Assembly: GCF_017353255.1 (NCBI RefSeq)
Contig: NZ_JAFMYU010000017.1
Coordinates: 1-64,000 of the forward strand
Direction of reading: 5' to 3'
From: Fibrella aquatilis
GTDB taxonomy: Bacteria; Bacteroidota; Bacteroidia; Cytophagales; Spirosomataceae
DNA length: 64,000 nt
Below the pieces are notes generated by a model, which worked only from the letters and a program-made list of their open reading frames with translations, searched no databases and was not told the origin of the DNA. Below, one piece after another: positions 55,358 through 64,000 of the stretch. The stretch's first letter is position 1, and each line of letters begins with the position of its first letter. A program made the position numbers and the translations under genes.

Positions 55358-56848
55358 ATGGGCAAACCTACCGGATTTTTAGAATTTACCCGCGAACTGC
55401 CAAAGAAGCGCGACGCTGCCGAGCGGGTACACGATTATAAGGAAATTGAGCAACCCTATTCTGAGGACATCACTCAGAAACAGGCCGCCCGCTGCATGGA
55501 TTGTGGTACGCCATTCTGCCATAGCGGCTGTCCGCTGGGTAACATCATCCCGGAGTTTAACGACGCCGTGTATGAGCAGAACTGGCAATACGCCTGGGAG
55601 ATCCTGTCGTCAACCAACAACTTCCCGGAATTTACGGGGCGCATCTGCCCGGCTCCCTGCGAGTCGGCCTGCGTGTTGGGTATCAACAAGCCGCCCGTGG
55701 CGATTGAGTTCATCGAAAAGTCGATTGCCGAAGTGGCCTTTGAGCGTGGGTACGTGACGCCACAGCCACCCCTGAAACGGACGGGCAAAACCGTGGCTGT
55801 GGTCGGTTCTGGCCCCGCCGGTATGGCTGCCGCCACGCAGTTGAACAAAGCAGGTCATACCGTGACGCTCTTTGAACGCGCCGACCAGATTGGCGGCTTA
55901 CTGCGCTACGGCATCCCCGATTTCAAGCTCGAAAAGTGGACCATCGACCGTCGACTAACCGTGATGGAGGCCGAGGGCATCACCTTCCGCACGGGCGTGA
56001 ACGTAGGCGTGGATATCAAAGCCAAAGACCTGCTGGCCGACTTCGACCTGGTTATGCTTACTGGTGGCAGCACCGTACCCCGCGACCTGCCCATTCCGGG
56101 ACGTGATCTTAAAGGCATTTACCCGGCCATGGAATTCCTGAGTCAGCAAAACAAACGCAATGCCGACCGGCCCGTTTCGGTCGATCACCGGGGCGCACCC
56201 TACGCCAATGGCGAACTGCTGGCAACGGGCAAAAACGTGTTTGTCATTGGCGGCGGCGACACCGGTTCCGACTGCGTGGGTACGTCCAACCGGCACGGGG
56301 CCGCAAGCATCACGCAGATCGAACTGATGCCCATGCCCCCCACCGACCGCGCCGCCAGCACACCCTGGCCCCACTGGCCCATGATGCTCCGCACGAGCAC
56401 CAGCCATGAAGAAGGCTGCGAGCGGCAGTGGAGCATCAACACGAAAGCCTTCATTGGCGACGAGAACGGCAATCTGAAGGCCCTGCGGCTGGTGGACCTG
56501 GAGTGGAAAAATGAGGGTGGCAGGATGCAGATGGTCGAAGTTCCCGGCTCGGAGCGCGACGTTCCCTGCGAACTGGCCCTGCTGGCGGCGGGTTTCCTGC
56601 ACCCCCAGCACGAAGGCCTCCTCAGCGGCCTTGACCTGGAGCGCGACGAACGCGGCAACGTGAAAACGATTCATTACCAGACCGTTAGTAACCCCAGAGT
56701 ATTCGCTGCCGGCGATATGCGCCGGGGGCAATCGCTGGTGGTGTGGGCCATTTCGGAGGGTCGTGAGGCCGCCCGCGCCGCCGACGAATACCTCATGGGT
56801 GAGTCGTTTCTGGAAGCCAAAGCCCTCTCGATGCTGGCCACGGCGTAG
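55358..56848 (+). CDS. gltD: Glutamate synthase small subunit
   Basis: A 496-residue FAD/NADPH subunit that feeds electrons to GltB. The N-terminal Cys motifs CMDCGTPFCHSGCPLG and CPAPCESACVLG hold the two [4Fe-4S] clusters. The FAD site is VVGSGPAGMAAA and the NADPH site VIGGGDTGSDC. AAGDMRRGQSLVVWAISEG closes the FAD fold. Downstream of gltB and followed by a terminator, so the operon ends here. Confidence 0.96.
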   Translation: MGKPTGFLEFTRELPKKRDAAERVHDYKEIEQPYSEDITQKQAARCMDCGTPFCHSGCPLGNIIPEFNDAVYEQNWQYAWEILSSTNNFPEFTGRICPAPCESACVLGINKPPVAIEFIEKSIAEVAFERGYVTPQPPLKRTGKTVAVVGSGPAGMAAATQLNKAGHTVTLFERADQIGGLLRYGIPDFKLEKWTIDRRLTVMEAEGITFRTGVNVGVDIKAKDLLADFDLVMLTGGSTVPRDLPIPGRDLKGIYPAMEFLSQQNKRNADRPVSVDHRGAPYANGELLATGKNVFVIGGGDTGSDCVGTSNRHGAASITQIELMPMPPTDRAASTPWPHWPMMLRTSTSHEEGCERQWSINTKAFIGDENGNLKALRLVDLEWKNEGGRMQMVEVPGSERDVPCELALLAAGFLHPQHEGLLSGLDLERDERGNVKTIHYQTVSNPRVFAAGDMRRGQSLVVWAISEGREAARAADEYLMGESFLEAKALSMLATA

Positions 56849-56887
56849 GACGACTGAGACAGATTAGGTTAAATTGAAAAGTTTTAA

Positions 56888-56916
56888 GCCGCTGGTCTGA
56901 TGACCGGCGGCTTTTT
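56888..56916 (+). terminator. Terminator after gltD
   Basis: GCCGCTGGT (56888-56896) pairs with ACCGGCGGC (56903-56911), one G-U pair, 6-base loop, followed by five T residues. It ends the glt operon ~40 bases after the gltD stop. Confidence 0.85.
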
Positions 56917-57039
56917 GTTTCTTGATTAGTAGGCAGATACCCCTTCAAGCTGGTGATGGACACAGTTCGAGGTTTGTAGCTACGTTGTAGACTTGCCCTA
57001 AAATAGATTTACTTTGAGTCTTGATCCCAACTGAACAGC

Positions 57040-60000
57040 ATGGACGCATCTCCCATTCTTAATAATCCTTATCTGGAACCGCTTTATCACTACGCGACCA
57101 CTCCCGATGGGGAGCAGAAAGGAAGTTTGGATTACAGCCGAACCGTTGAAGGGCGACGCATCTTCACCAATGACATGATTGGTGCCCCAACCCGTGTTAA
57201 AGGGCAAAAATCATTGTTCGATGTCAACGAATTCGCCCCTCAATACGGTGAGCAATTAGTTAATTTACTGCGTAAAGAAGTGGCAAAATGGCGAACCGAA
57301 GGGTACCCGCACACAACCCGCGTAACACTTGACCTCCTTAAATTTTGGTTCATTCCCGACGGCCTCACGCCAATACCTAAAAGAAAACTATTTTTCGTTC
57401 AACAGGAAGCGATTGAGACGGCCATTTGGCTTAATGAAGTTGCCAGCCGCTCTAATGCAGGTACCAATATTTTGAATCGGCTAGGTGAGGAACAAGATAA
57501 TGAAGCTGATAGCTTACCGCGAATTGCCTTTAAAATGGCAACTGGTACAGGTAAAACAGTTGTAATGGGTGCGCTTATTCTGTACCATTATTTCAACAGA
57601 CAAGAATATCGAAACGACACCCGGTTTGCTGACTATTTTTTGTGCGTTGCGCCCGGCATAACCATCCGAGATCGGCTAAGTGTGCTACGGGTTGATACGA
57701 ATGTGCAGAGTGGACGACAAGCATCCGATTATTATCGACAGCGGGGATTAGTGCCACAACAGTTTGAACATCTGCTCGGTGGTCTAAATGCCCGATTAGT
57801 TATTACCAATTACCATAGCTTCGAGCCAAAGACATTACAGGGAAACAAACGAACTCCGTTCGACGGCAAAATTTCGCGGCGAGTTGTTGACGGCGAGGTG
57901 GTTGAAGTAAAAAATGATAGCAAAGGCGAAAACAAAGAAGAGTTTGGACAAGTCATCAAACGGTTGTTTGGGTCAATCAAACCAGGTTCTCGACTGGTAA
58001 TTCTGAACGATGAGGCCCATCACTGCTATCTGCCCAAAAAGGCTGACAAACGGAGTGCAGACGACGAAGCGACTGATGAAGAGAATCAACGGGCAGCCGT
58101 TTGGTTTTCGGGCATCCGGGAACTAACAAAGCGGTTCCAGGTACGTCACATCTATGACCTCTCCGCTACGCCCTACTACCTACGTGGCTCCGGCTACGAT
58201 GCCTATAAACTCTTTCCATGGATAGTAAGTGATTTCGGGTTGATTGACGCAATCGAGTCAGGCTTGGTAAAAATCCCCTTCCTGCCCGAATCGGATAGTA
58301 CACAACGCCTTAGCGAACCTGTATTACGCAATCTGTATGAGCACGTGAAGGAGGGACTTCCCAAAAAAGGACAAACGGCTAGCAAAAAAGCGGCAAAAGC
58401 GCAGGGTACATCCCTGACAGAAGAACCGCCCCGAATGCCAGAAACCTTAGTGACGGCTTTGGAACAGTTCTATGCTCACTATGAACGCACCCACAGCCAG
58501 ATGGGTACGTTATACAGTACACCTCCAGTTTTTATTGCCGTATGCAACAACACGTCGGTTTCTAAAGAGCTTTACAAACACATTGCCGGCTACGAAGCAA
58601 CCGATGCAGAGGGTAAGACCAAAACAACGCCGGGTCGCTACGACCTTTTCAACAACTTCGATCAGAATCATCTACCCAAAAACAAACCACCTACGCTGCT
58701 TATTGACAGTGCCGCGCTTGACGACAGCGGGCAAATAGATGATGATTTTAAAAAAGTGTTCGCACCCGAAATTGAAAAGTTTAAAGATCAATATGCCCGG
58801 ATTTACGGGCAGGGGTCAGCTGACCGGCTTACAGACGCTGACGTGCTGCGCGAGGTGGTTAACACCGTGGGGAAGCCTAACTCGTTAGGGTCCCATGTGC
58901 GGTGCGTGGTATCGGTGTCTATGCTGACCGAAGGGTGGGATGCCAACACCGTCACGCATATTATGGGGCTGCGGGCGTTCGGGTCACAACTGCTATGTGA
59001 ACAGGTAGCAGGGCGTGCGTTACGGAGGCAGAGTTATGAATTACTCCCTTACGACAAAGTGACGAGCGAACCAGTGAGTATTAAGGTTGCTGAAAAAAAG
59101 CCGGAAAGTATTGTCTGGAAGTTTCCGCCCGAATATGCCCAGATAATCGGCGTACCCTTTAAGTCATTCAAAAAAGGTAAGTCGGCCCCACCCCCCGTCC
59201 CACCTACTTACACGCATATTACGGCCCTGCCCGACCGGCAGGCGGTCTATGAGATCACATTTCCGAATATCATTGGCTACCGAATTGAGACCATGATCGG
59301 CGACATAAAAGCTGATTTTAGCCATGTAGAGCCGTTTGAGATCGATTATAGTAGTATGCCGGTGAGAACACTCATGCAAACGGCCATTGAAGAGCGCGTT
59401 GAAGAGTTAGAATTAACGTCGGTGCTTGATCTTCGTGATCAACAGGTGATCTATAAACTCACGCAGCAACTCATTCATTACTATCACTCGGGTAATAACG
59501 GGCAACCTCAGTTTCAGAAATTTAACCAACTACGGGCCATTGTGACCGAATGGTACAACACCCGCGTGGCATTGGTGGGCGAAACCAATGAGAATTACAA
59601 AAGGCTGCTTTATTTCTGGAACCACAAAGAAGTAGCCGACCATATTCAGCTGGGCATTATGGCTGCAACCGCCGGTTCCGACGTAATTCTGCCTATGTTC
59701 AACCACTACAACCGGTTTGGCAGCACCCGCTACGTAAACGGCAACACCTCGCGCCCGATTTATGAAACCCGCAAAAGCCACGTTAACTACGTGGTGGCCG
59801 ACACCGATAGTTGGGAACAGATTGCCGCCAAAACCCTCGACGAACTACCCGAAGTTCTGAGCTATGTCAAGAACGCTTTTCTCGGTTTTGCCATCCCGTA
59901 TGTAAATGAGGGTAAAGAGAAGTTGTATTTCCCTGATTTCATTGCCCGCATTCAAACGTCATCAGGCCGGGTTATAAATTTAATTGTTGAGATCACGGGA

Positions 60001-60282
60001 ATGAATCTTGATAAAGCCGCCAAGAAACAGTACGTGATTGACCGGTGGTTGCCTGCCGCTAATTCAGTACGAGAACAGTATGGCTATGACGAATGGTTTT
60101 TCGTGGAAATTGCCAACGATATCCGTTACATAAAAAATCAGTTGGCTGATAAACTTGGAGAGATTAACGAAGTTGTGAAACGTGCCGATAAATCAGCAAA
60201 AATTCGGGCTACGTTTGGTCGAATAAAAGACGGGCCGACCCTCACATCCGAGCAATTACGTCGCGAATATATTTACGAATAA
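57040..60282 (+). CDS. Type III-like restriction enzyme (helicase-nuclease), BPTD_3080-type
   Basis: A 1080-residue SF2 helicase-nuclease. Walker A is FKMATGTGKTVVMG (about residues 163-176) and the DEAH box is ILNDEAHHCY (about 322). Motif VI-like QVAGRALRRQSYE lies near residue ~660. A PD-(D/E)xK nuclease site appears at the end: FPDFIARI (~964) then INLIVEITGM (~985). Size and layout fit the group annotated as BPTD_3080-family restriction endonucleases. The matching methyltransferase lies two genes on. The weak promoter candidate before it (TTACTTTG at 57009) has poor spacing. Unlike classical type III loci, Res comes first here. Confidence 0.88.
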   Translation: MDASPILNNPYLEPLYHYATTPDGEQKGSLDYSRTVEGRRIFTNDMIGAPTRVKGQKSLFDVNEFAPQYGEQLVNLLRKEVAKWRTEGYPHTTRVTLDLLKFWFIPDGLTPIPKRKLFFVQQEAIETAIWLNEVASRSNAGTNILNRLGEEQDNEADSLPRIAFKMATGTGKTVVMGALILYHYFNRQEYRNDTRFADYFLCVAPGITIRDRLSVLRVDTNVQSGRQASDYYRQRGLVPQQFEHLLGGLNARLVITNYHSFEPKTLQGNKRTPFDGKISRRVVDGEVVEVKNDSKGENKEEFGQVIKRLFGSIKPGSRLVILNDEAHHCYLPKKADKRSADDEATDEENQRAAVWFSGIRELTKRFQVRHIYDLSATPYYLRGSGYDAYKLFPWIVSDFGLIDAIESGLVKIPFLPESDSTQRLSEPVLRNLYEHVKEGLPKKGQTASKKAAKAQGTSLTEEPPRMPETLVTALEQFYAHYERTHSQMGTLYSTPPVFIAVCNNTSVSKELYKHIAGYEATDAEGKTKTTPGRYDLFNNFDQNHLPKNKPPTLLIDSAALDDSGQIDDDFKKVFAPEIEKFKDQYARIYGQGSADRLTDADVLREVVNTVGKPNSLGSHVRCVVSVSMLTEGWDANTVTHIMGLRAFGSQLLCEQVAGRALRRQSYELLPYDKVTSEPVSIKVAEKKPESIVWKFPPEYAQIIGVPFKSFKKGKSAPPPVPPTYTHITALPDRQAVYEITFPNIIGYRIETMIGDIKADFSHVEPFEIDYSSMPVRTLMQTAIEERVEELELTSVLDLRDQQVIYKLTQQLIHYYHSGNNGQPQFQKFNQLRAIVTEWYNTRVALVGETNENYKRLLYFWNHKEVADHIQLGIMAATAGSDVILPMFNHYNRFGSTRYVNGNTSRPIYETRKSHVNYVVADTDSWEQIAAKTLDELPEVLSYVKNAFLGFAIPYVNEGKEKLYFPDFIARIQTSSGRVINLIVEITGMNLDKAAKKQYVIDRWLPAANSVREQYGYDEWFFVEIANDIRYIKNQLADKLGEINEVVKRADKSAKIRATFGRIKDGPTLTSEQLRREYIYE

Positions 60283-60314
60283 TCTGCCCGTCTGATTAGC
60301 ACCGTTTTTGCGCA

Positions 60315-60746
60315 ATGAAACAGATTTTGCTTGACACTAACATTCTTATTAATCTGCTTAATGAAGCCTCCGTTCACCATCAACGTGCAAAAGATGATAT
60401 TGAAAAATTAATGGACGCAGGTCATGAGTTAATGGTTTGCCCGCAGGTGCTTCGTGAGTGCTATAAAGTAATGACCACCCCGCCAAGAGCGAATGGGCTG
60501 GGCCTAACACCAGAACAGGCCCATCTGGAAGTGCAAAACTTCATGGATGCTTATGACCTGACGGAAGATTCTAACCTGTCGTTTAGTCGTTGGCGTTTCT
60601 TGGTCAACACCTATAACGTTAGCGGTAAAAACGCCCACGATACACATTTAGTGGCCTGTATGCTGGTCAATGAAATTTCCAACATTTTGACCTACAATCC
60701 TGACGATTTTAACCGCTTCAATTCACTCATCACGATTCACTCCTAA
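60315..60746 (+). CDS. PIN-domain nuclease inside the restriction locus
   Basis: A 143-residue PIN-fold ribonuclease-like protein. The acidic residues of the active site are all visible: Asp7 (LLDTNIL), Glu48 (LRECYK), Asp109 (NAHDTHLVA) and Asp130/131 (YNPDDF). PIN proteins are best known as VapC toxins that cut tRNA or rRNA, but no antitoxin gene is adjacent. It sits between Res and Mod, 32 bases after the first and 16 before the second, so it is part of that operon. A role as a back-up abortive effector is inference. Confidence 0.87.
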   Translation: MKQILLDTNILINLLNEASVHHQRAKDDIEKLMDAGHELMVCPQVLRECYKVMTTPPRANGLGLTPEQAHLEVQNFMDAYDLTEDSNLSFSRWRFLVNTYNVSGKNAHDTHLVACMLVNEISNILTYNPDDFNRFNSLITIHS

Positions 60747-60762
60747 TCCTCCACCCAACGTT

Positions 60763-63432
60763 ATGGCTAAGAACGCCTACCAACATAAAGCTACTCGTGC
60801 CTTTATCCCTTCGCAGGAAGAAGCCGGCACCGAACAGGATAACCCTACCGTGGCGGGCAAGGCTACGGCCACTTACCCCAAAAATCCTGTAACCACACGC
60901 GGGCAGGACCCCGAATTGTTCTGGCTGAATAAATATGGCCCCGACGACGCCGCCGACACGCTCGACGTGGACATCCGAAGCCTATACCGGGTAGAGCATA
61001 TCAGCCCCGAACTGCTGCTGAACAGGCTGTACCGGACGCAGGAGGTGAAACTGTCGCAACTTGATCTATATGAGCTATTTGGCAATAGCCTGCATATGGA
61101 TGAGTTGGAAAAAGTATCGGAATACTACACCCACGCCGACGAGTGGAAAAACCGGCTCATACAGGGCGATAGCTTGCTGGTGATGAACAGCCTCCTGCAG
61201 CGCGAAAGCATGGCGGGTAAGGTGCAGATGGTGTACATCGACCCGCCCTACGGCATTAAATACAACTCCAACTGGCAACTGCGCGTAAACGACCGCGCCG
61301 TAGCCGACGGTAAAGATGAGAACCTCAGCGGCGAACCCGAACAGATAAAAGCCTTCCGCGACACCTGGGAATTGGGCATTCACTCGTACCTGACCTACCT
61401 GCGCGACCGCCTGCTCGTAGCCCGCGAATTGCTACACGTATCCGGCTCCTGCTTCGTCCAAATCTCCGATGAAAACGTGCATCTTGTACGCTGCCTAATG
61501 GACGAAGTGTTCGGCAGTGAAAATTTTGTAAGTATGATATGCGTCAAGAAAACCGGTGCTAAGCAGTCTAAAAATCTAGATTCTATATTTGACTACGTAG
61601 TATGGTATGCTAAAGATGTTGAACAGGTAAAATATAATCAGTTATATGTTGAGAAAGAGTTAGGGGTAGGAAAAGGAACAGGTGAGAGATATGACCAAAT
61701 CGAATTACCGGATAAGACTCGGCGCCCTCTTAAAATTGAGGAAAAAGCTAATTCCAATTTATTAAAGGAGTTAGTACAAAACGGAGGGAAAACCTTTCAA
61801 CTCACGGCATTAATATCCGAAAGCTCATCTCCTAGTACGAGCTTTGAAGTTTACTATGGCGGACAGAAGTTTTATAGAACAAATTGGAAAACTACAGAGC
61901 GCGGGTTTCAAAATCTTATTCATAAAAATAGAGTAATGATTGGGGACAAAACCTTAAGGTATGTTCGTTATTTGGACGACTTTCCTGCTGTTCCCATTTT
62001 AAATTATTGGGATGATACTGGTCTGAGCGACAAAGTGTACGTAGTGCAAACTGCTGATAAAGTCATTCAACGGTGCCTCTTGATGTGTACAGACCCAGGT
62101 GATTTAGTGCTTGACCCGACTTGTGGCAGCGGCACAACGGCCTACGTAGCGGAGCAGTGGGGGCGGCGGTGGATCACCACCGATACGAGCCGCATTGCGC
62201 TCAACATTGCCAAAAGCAGGTTGATGACCGCCACATTTCCTTTCTATCATCTTTATAGCGACGTAGACGTGGCAAAGGAAGAGAAAGGCGGCAAGATCAA
62301 AAAAACAATTACTCCACTGCCCGAACCAAAAACGAAGGAGGAAAAAGACGCAAGGGGCGATTTGCGGCTCGGTTTTGTGTATGAAGAAGTGCCGCACATC
62401 ACGCTAAAGTCGCTTGCCAACGACGAACCCGCCGACACTGAAACGCTCTACGACAAACCCTACGAAGACAAAAAACGAATGCGCGTGGCGGGGGCGTTCA
62501 CCGTCGAGACGTTACAAAACTTTGAGCCGGTTAGCCCCGAAGAAGCTGCTGACCCACAAACGGTGGTGGCCGCATCGGGCGATAGTCCCACCGAATTAGA
62601 GAATTTCGAGCAGTTAGTGTTTCAACGGCTACAATCGGCGGGTATCAACAACGGCGACAAAACGCAGCACACCAAGTTTGGGCGGGTAGAGCCACTGGCA
62701 GGCGAATACCTTCACGCCGAAGGGTTTTACCAAACGGCAGGCGGCACAGAAGCCAAAGCCTACATTCACCTTGGTGGTAAATACAGCACCGTCAGCAAAG
62801 AGGCCGTTAACATGGCGGTGCGGGAGTGCCGCAAACGAGGCGACGCCGATTGGCTCCTAATCCTGGGCCTATCGTTCGAGTCAGACATTGAGAACAAATC
62901 CGTGAGCATGAACGTGGGCACATTTCGCGTTGATAAGGTCCGGCTTCATGATGATTTCCTACAGGATGGTCTGCTCAAAAAACCAAATAAAGCCTCCGGC
63001 TCATTCGTGCTGCTGGGTGAACCAGATATTCGCTTGAGTAAAAAAGGCGACGAAGCCACCGTAGAGGTCCGTGGATTAGATATTTACGATCCTATCAAAG
63101 ACGACGTTCGTTCCCGTGATCCCAAAGACATTGCCTATTGGATGGTCGATGATGATTACGATGGCACCAACTTCATTGTCAGACAGGTGTTCTTTTGCGG
63201 CTCCAACGACAAGGACGAATTTAAGAAATGGCAGAAGGGGTTAAGCAATTTAGCCACTCAGGCTACCAAAAAGCAAGCTGAAAAAACGCTTAAAATCGAG
63301 ATTGATGACGAAGCGTTCGACCGGCTTTATGGCACAGTTTCCCACCCCATTGACTACAGAAAAGGTCGCAAAATTGCGGTTCGTGTCATCAGCCAATTCG
63401 GGGAAGAGAGCACAAAAGTGTTATCAATGTGA
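60763..63432 (+). CDS. Beta-class site-specific DNA methyltransferase of the Res-PIN-Mod locus
   Basis: An 889-residue N6-adenine or N4-cytosine methyltransferase. Motif IV is DPPY at residues 160-163 ([11 protein letters not shown]), and the SAM-binding motif comes after it ([11 protein letters not shown], about 450-460), the beta-class order. The target-recognition region lies between them. Codons ~255-445 of that region are markedly AT-rich compared with flanks. A long C-terminal part (~540-889) with Glu/Lys-rich and beta segments ([17 protein letters not shown]) is not a methyltransferase module and may contact Res. Last gene of the locus, followed by a terminator. Confidence 0.9.
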   Translation: MAKNAYQHKATRAFIPSQEEAGTEQDNPTVAGKATATYPKNPVTTRGQDPELFWLNKYGPDDAADTLDVDIRSLYRVEHISPELLLNRLYRTQEVKLSQLDLYELFGNSLHMDELEKVSEYYTHADEWKNRLIQGDSLLVMNSLLQRESMAGKVQMVYIDPPYGIKYNSNWQLRVNDRAVADGKDENLSGEPEQIKAFRDTWELGIHSYLTYLRDRLLVARELLHVSGSCFVQISDENVHLVRCLMDEVFGSENFVSMICVKKTGAKQSKNLDSIFDYVVWYAKDVEQVKYNQLYVEKELGVGKGTGERYDQIELPDKTRRPLKIEEKANSNLLKELVQNGGKTFQLTALISESSSPSTSFEVYYGGQKFYRTNWKTTERGFQNLIHKNRVMIGDKTLRYVRYLDDFPAVPILNYWDDTGLSDKVYVVQTADKVIQRCLLMCTDPGDLVLDPTCGSGTTAYVAEQWGRRWITTDTSRIALNIAKSRLMTATFPFYHLYSDVDVAKEEKGGKIKKTITPLPEPKTKEEKDARGDLRLGFVYEEVPHITLKSLANDEPADTETLYDKPYEDKKRMRVAGAFTVETLQNFEPVSPEEAADPQTVVAASGDSPTELENFEQLVFQRLQSAGINNGDKTQHTKFGRVEPLAGEYLHAEGFYQTAGGTEAKAYIHLGGKYSTVSKEAVNMAVRECRKRGDADWLLILGLSFESDIENKSVSMNVGTFRVDKVRLHDDFLQDGLLKKPNKASGSFVLLGEPDIRLSKKGDEATVEVRGLDIYDPIKDDVRSRDPKDIAYWMVDDDYDGTNFIVRQVFFCGSNDKDEFKKWQKGLSNLATQATKKQAEKTLKIEIDDEAFDRLYGTVSHPIDYRKGRKIAVRVISQFGEESTKVLSM

Positions 63433-63521
63433 AGCCTTACGGCTGTGCTGGGCACGTTACGATAGGCCGTCGGTTCATTGGTAAGGCTACTGCCACAAGC
63501 TAATAAACTACTTATTTTGAA

Positions 63522-63552
63522 GCCGCCTGTCTGTTGACGGGCGGCTTTTTTT
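63522..63552 (+). terminator. Terminator after the methyltransferase gene
   Basis: GCCGCCTGTC (63522-63531) pairs with GACGGGCGGC (63536-63545), one G-U pair and a 4-base loop, followed by seven T residues. It closes the Res-PIN-Mod operon and precedes the lipoprotein gene. Confidence 0.87.
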
Positions 63553-63566
63553 GGTAGTATTGTTTA

Positions 63567-64000
63567 ATGACACGGAGTAGACTTTTCATTATACTGCCGG
63601 GAGTATTTGCCCTGCTGTGGTCATGCCAACTGACGGGCAAAACGGAGCAGCCGCCAGCCGATGACTGGCTTACTCCGCGCTACTCGGCCGATACGTATAT
63701 GGTCACCATGGTTCAGCCACTACCAGCTGTTTCGCAGCCCACCGAGGCTGAAAAACAGGCAGTTGATTCAGTGATCAGGACGCTGGAGTTTGGCTTATTT
63801 GCTTTCGCGCCAGACGGCAACTGTCAATTTATTGGCGCTAACAACCTGATAAACAGTTCTTTTCAGCTACGCGATTCACGCCTGCTCACGCAAATAGCCC
63901 TGTTTGACAATGTGCAACAGACAGGCAGTGGTTTTGCCATGACGCTGCCTATTCCGGTCGATTCGAGTCACGGTAGCGTACGTTGTGGGCTGCACCGAAT
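63567..64000 (+). CDS. Lipoprotein of unknown function, cut by the window end
   Basis: An open reading frame from the ATG at 63567 to the last base, at least 144 residues, with no stop. The N-terminus MTRSRLFIILPGVFALLWSC is a clear lipoprotein signal with Cys20 as the lipidation site. The mature part is soluble-looking (DDWLTPRYSADTYMVTM, later SVIRTLEFGLFAFAPDGNCQF), with two later Cys residues seen. I recognise no family. It begins just after the terminator of the restriction locus, so it is a separate transcript. Confidence 0.8.
   Translation, partial: MTRSRLFIILPGVFALLWSCQLTGKTEQPPADDWLTPRYSADTYMVTMVQPLPAVSQPTEAEKQAVDSVIRTLEFGLFAFAPDGNCQFIGANNLINSSFQLRDSRLLTQIALFDNVQQTGSGFAMTLPIPVDSSHGSVRCGLHR

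Noticed and set aside
57009-57016. Promoter for the Res gene
   Set aside because: TTACTTTG deviates at one base and the nearest TTG upstream is at 21 rather than 19 bases; not strong enough to list as a feature.
60315-60746. VapBC toxin-antitoxin module
   Set aside because: Only the PIN protein is present; no small DNA-binding antitoxin ORF precedes or follows it.

Overview
The window reads as a chromosomal segment from a Bacteroidota bacterium, most likely order Cytophagales near Spirosoma and relatives. The evidence is a SusC-like TonB-dependent receptor with a carboxypeptidase-type N-terminal domain, LytTR/LytS regulators, a 7TM-DISM sensor kinase, a clear Bacteroidota promoter (TTTG-N19-TAnnTTTG), no visible strong Shine-Dalgarno sequences, and moderately GC-rich coding DNA. 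No rRNA, tRNA, CRISPR array or transposase was seen. The genus is inference.

Layout. 0-9 kb: secreted S8 protease, PmoA-like protein, asparaginase, CutC, two PspC/LiaF-type envelope-stress membrane proteins, a cysteine desulfurase and a GH43 enzyme. 9.2-17.3 kb: a CO-dehydrogenase-like (form II) molybdenum hydroxylase locus (CoxG, CoxS, CoxL, CoxM), then a DUF3445 haem N-demethylase-like protein, an APC permease and a MoxR/CoxD ATPase. 17.3-18.5 kb: an AT-rich glycosyltransferase. 18.4-22.1 kb (minus): a tightly overlapping kaiC-kaiB-kaiB-like-histidine kinase operon. 22.2-27 kb: NadR-like kinase, RluE-type pseudouridine synthase, an arsenic set (arsR, arsM, PAP2 phosphatase, arsC) and exonuclease III. 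27-32.2 kb: a GH63-type glucosidase and a LytTR/LytS pair whose kinase carries pentapeptide repeats. 32.2-40 kb: a low-GC lipoprotein gene, TonB receptor, Wzi-like porin and GH5 enzyme. 40.3-42.8 kb: an Ala/His-rich protein with two FHA/zinc-ribbon proteins. 43-50 kb: NAD(P)-binding protein, head-repeat fibre-like protein, apolipoprotein N-acyltransferase with a coupled Cys-rich secreted protein, and a two-component pair. 50.5-56.8 kb: gltB-gltD. 57-63.4 kb: a restriction-modification locus in the order Res, PIN nuclease, methyltransferase. A lipoprotein gene runs off the right edge.

The most striking feature is not a gene. At least ten intergenic spaces are occupied almost exactly, from start or stop codon to the next start or stop codon, by long inverted repeats whose arms are arrays of 7-8 bp words. 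Several share an inner core resembling TTTGCTTMCGC. Different loci use different word families. In places the words are permuted between the two arms, and the arms supply the last codons of at least four genes. One pair of arms encloses a ~290-nt highly structured, gene-free segment at 13.7-14.0 kb. A second, smaller family (GTAGGGGCRGGC) sits at two convergent junctions and covers stop codons. These palindromes, the Kai operon with a possible split SasA, and the Res-PIN-Mod locus are the main items for follow-up.
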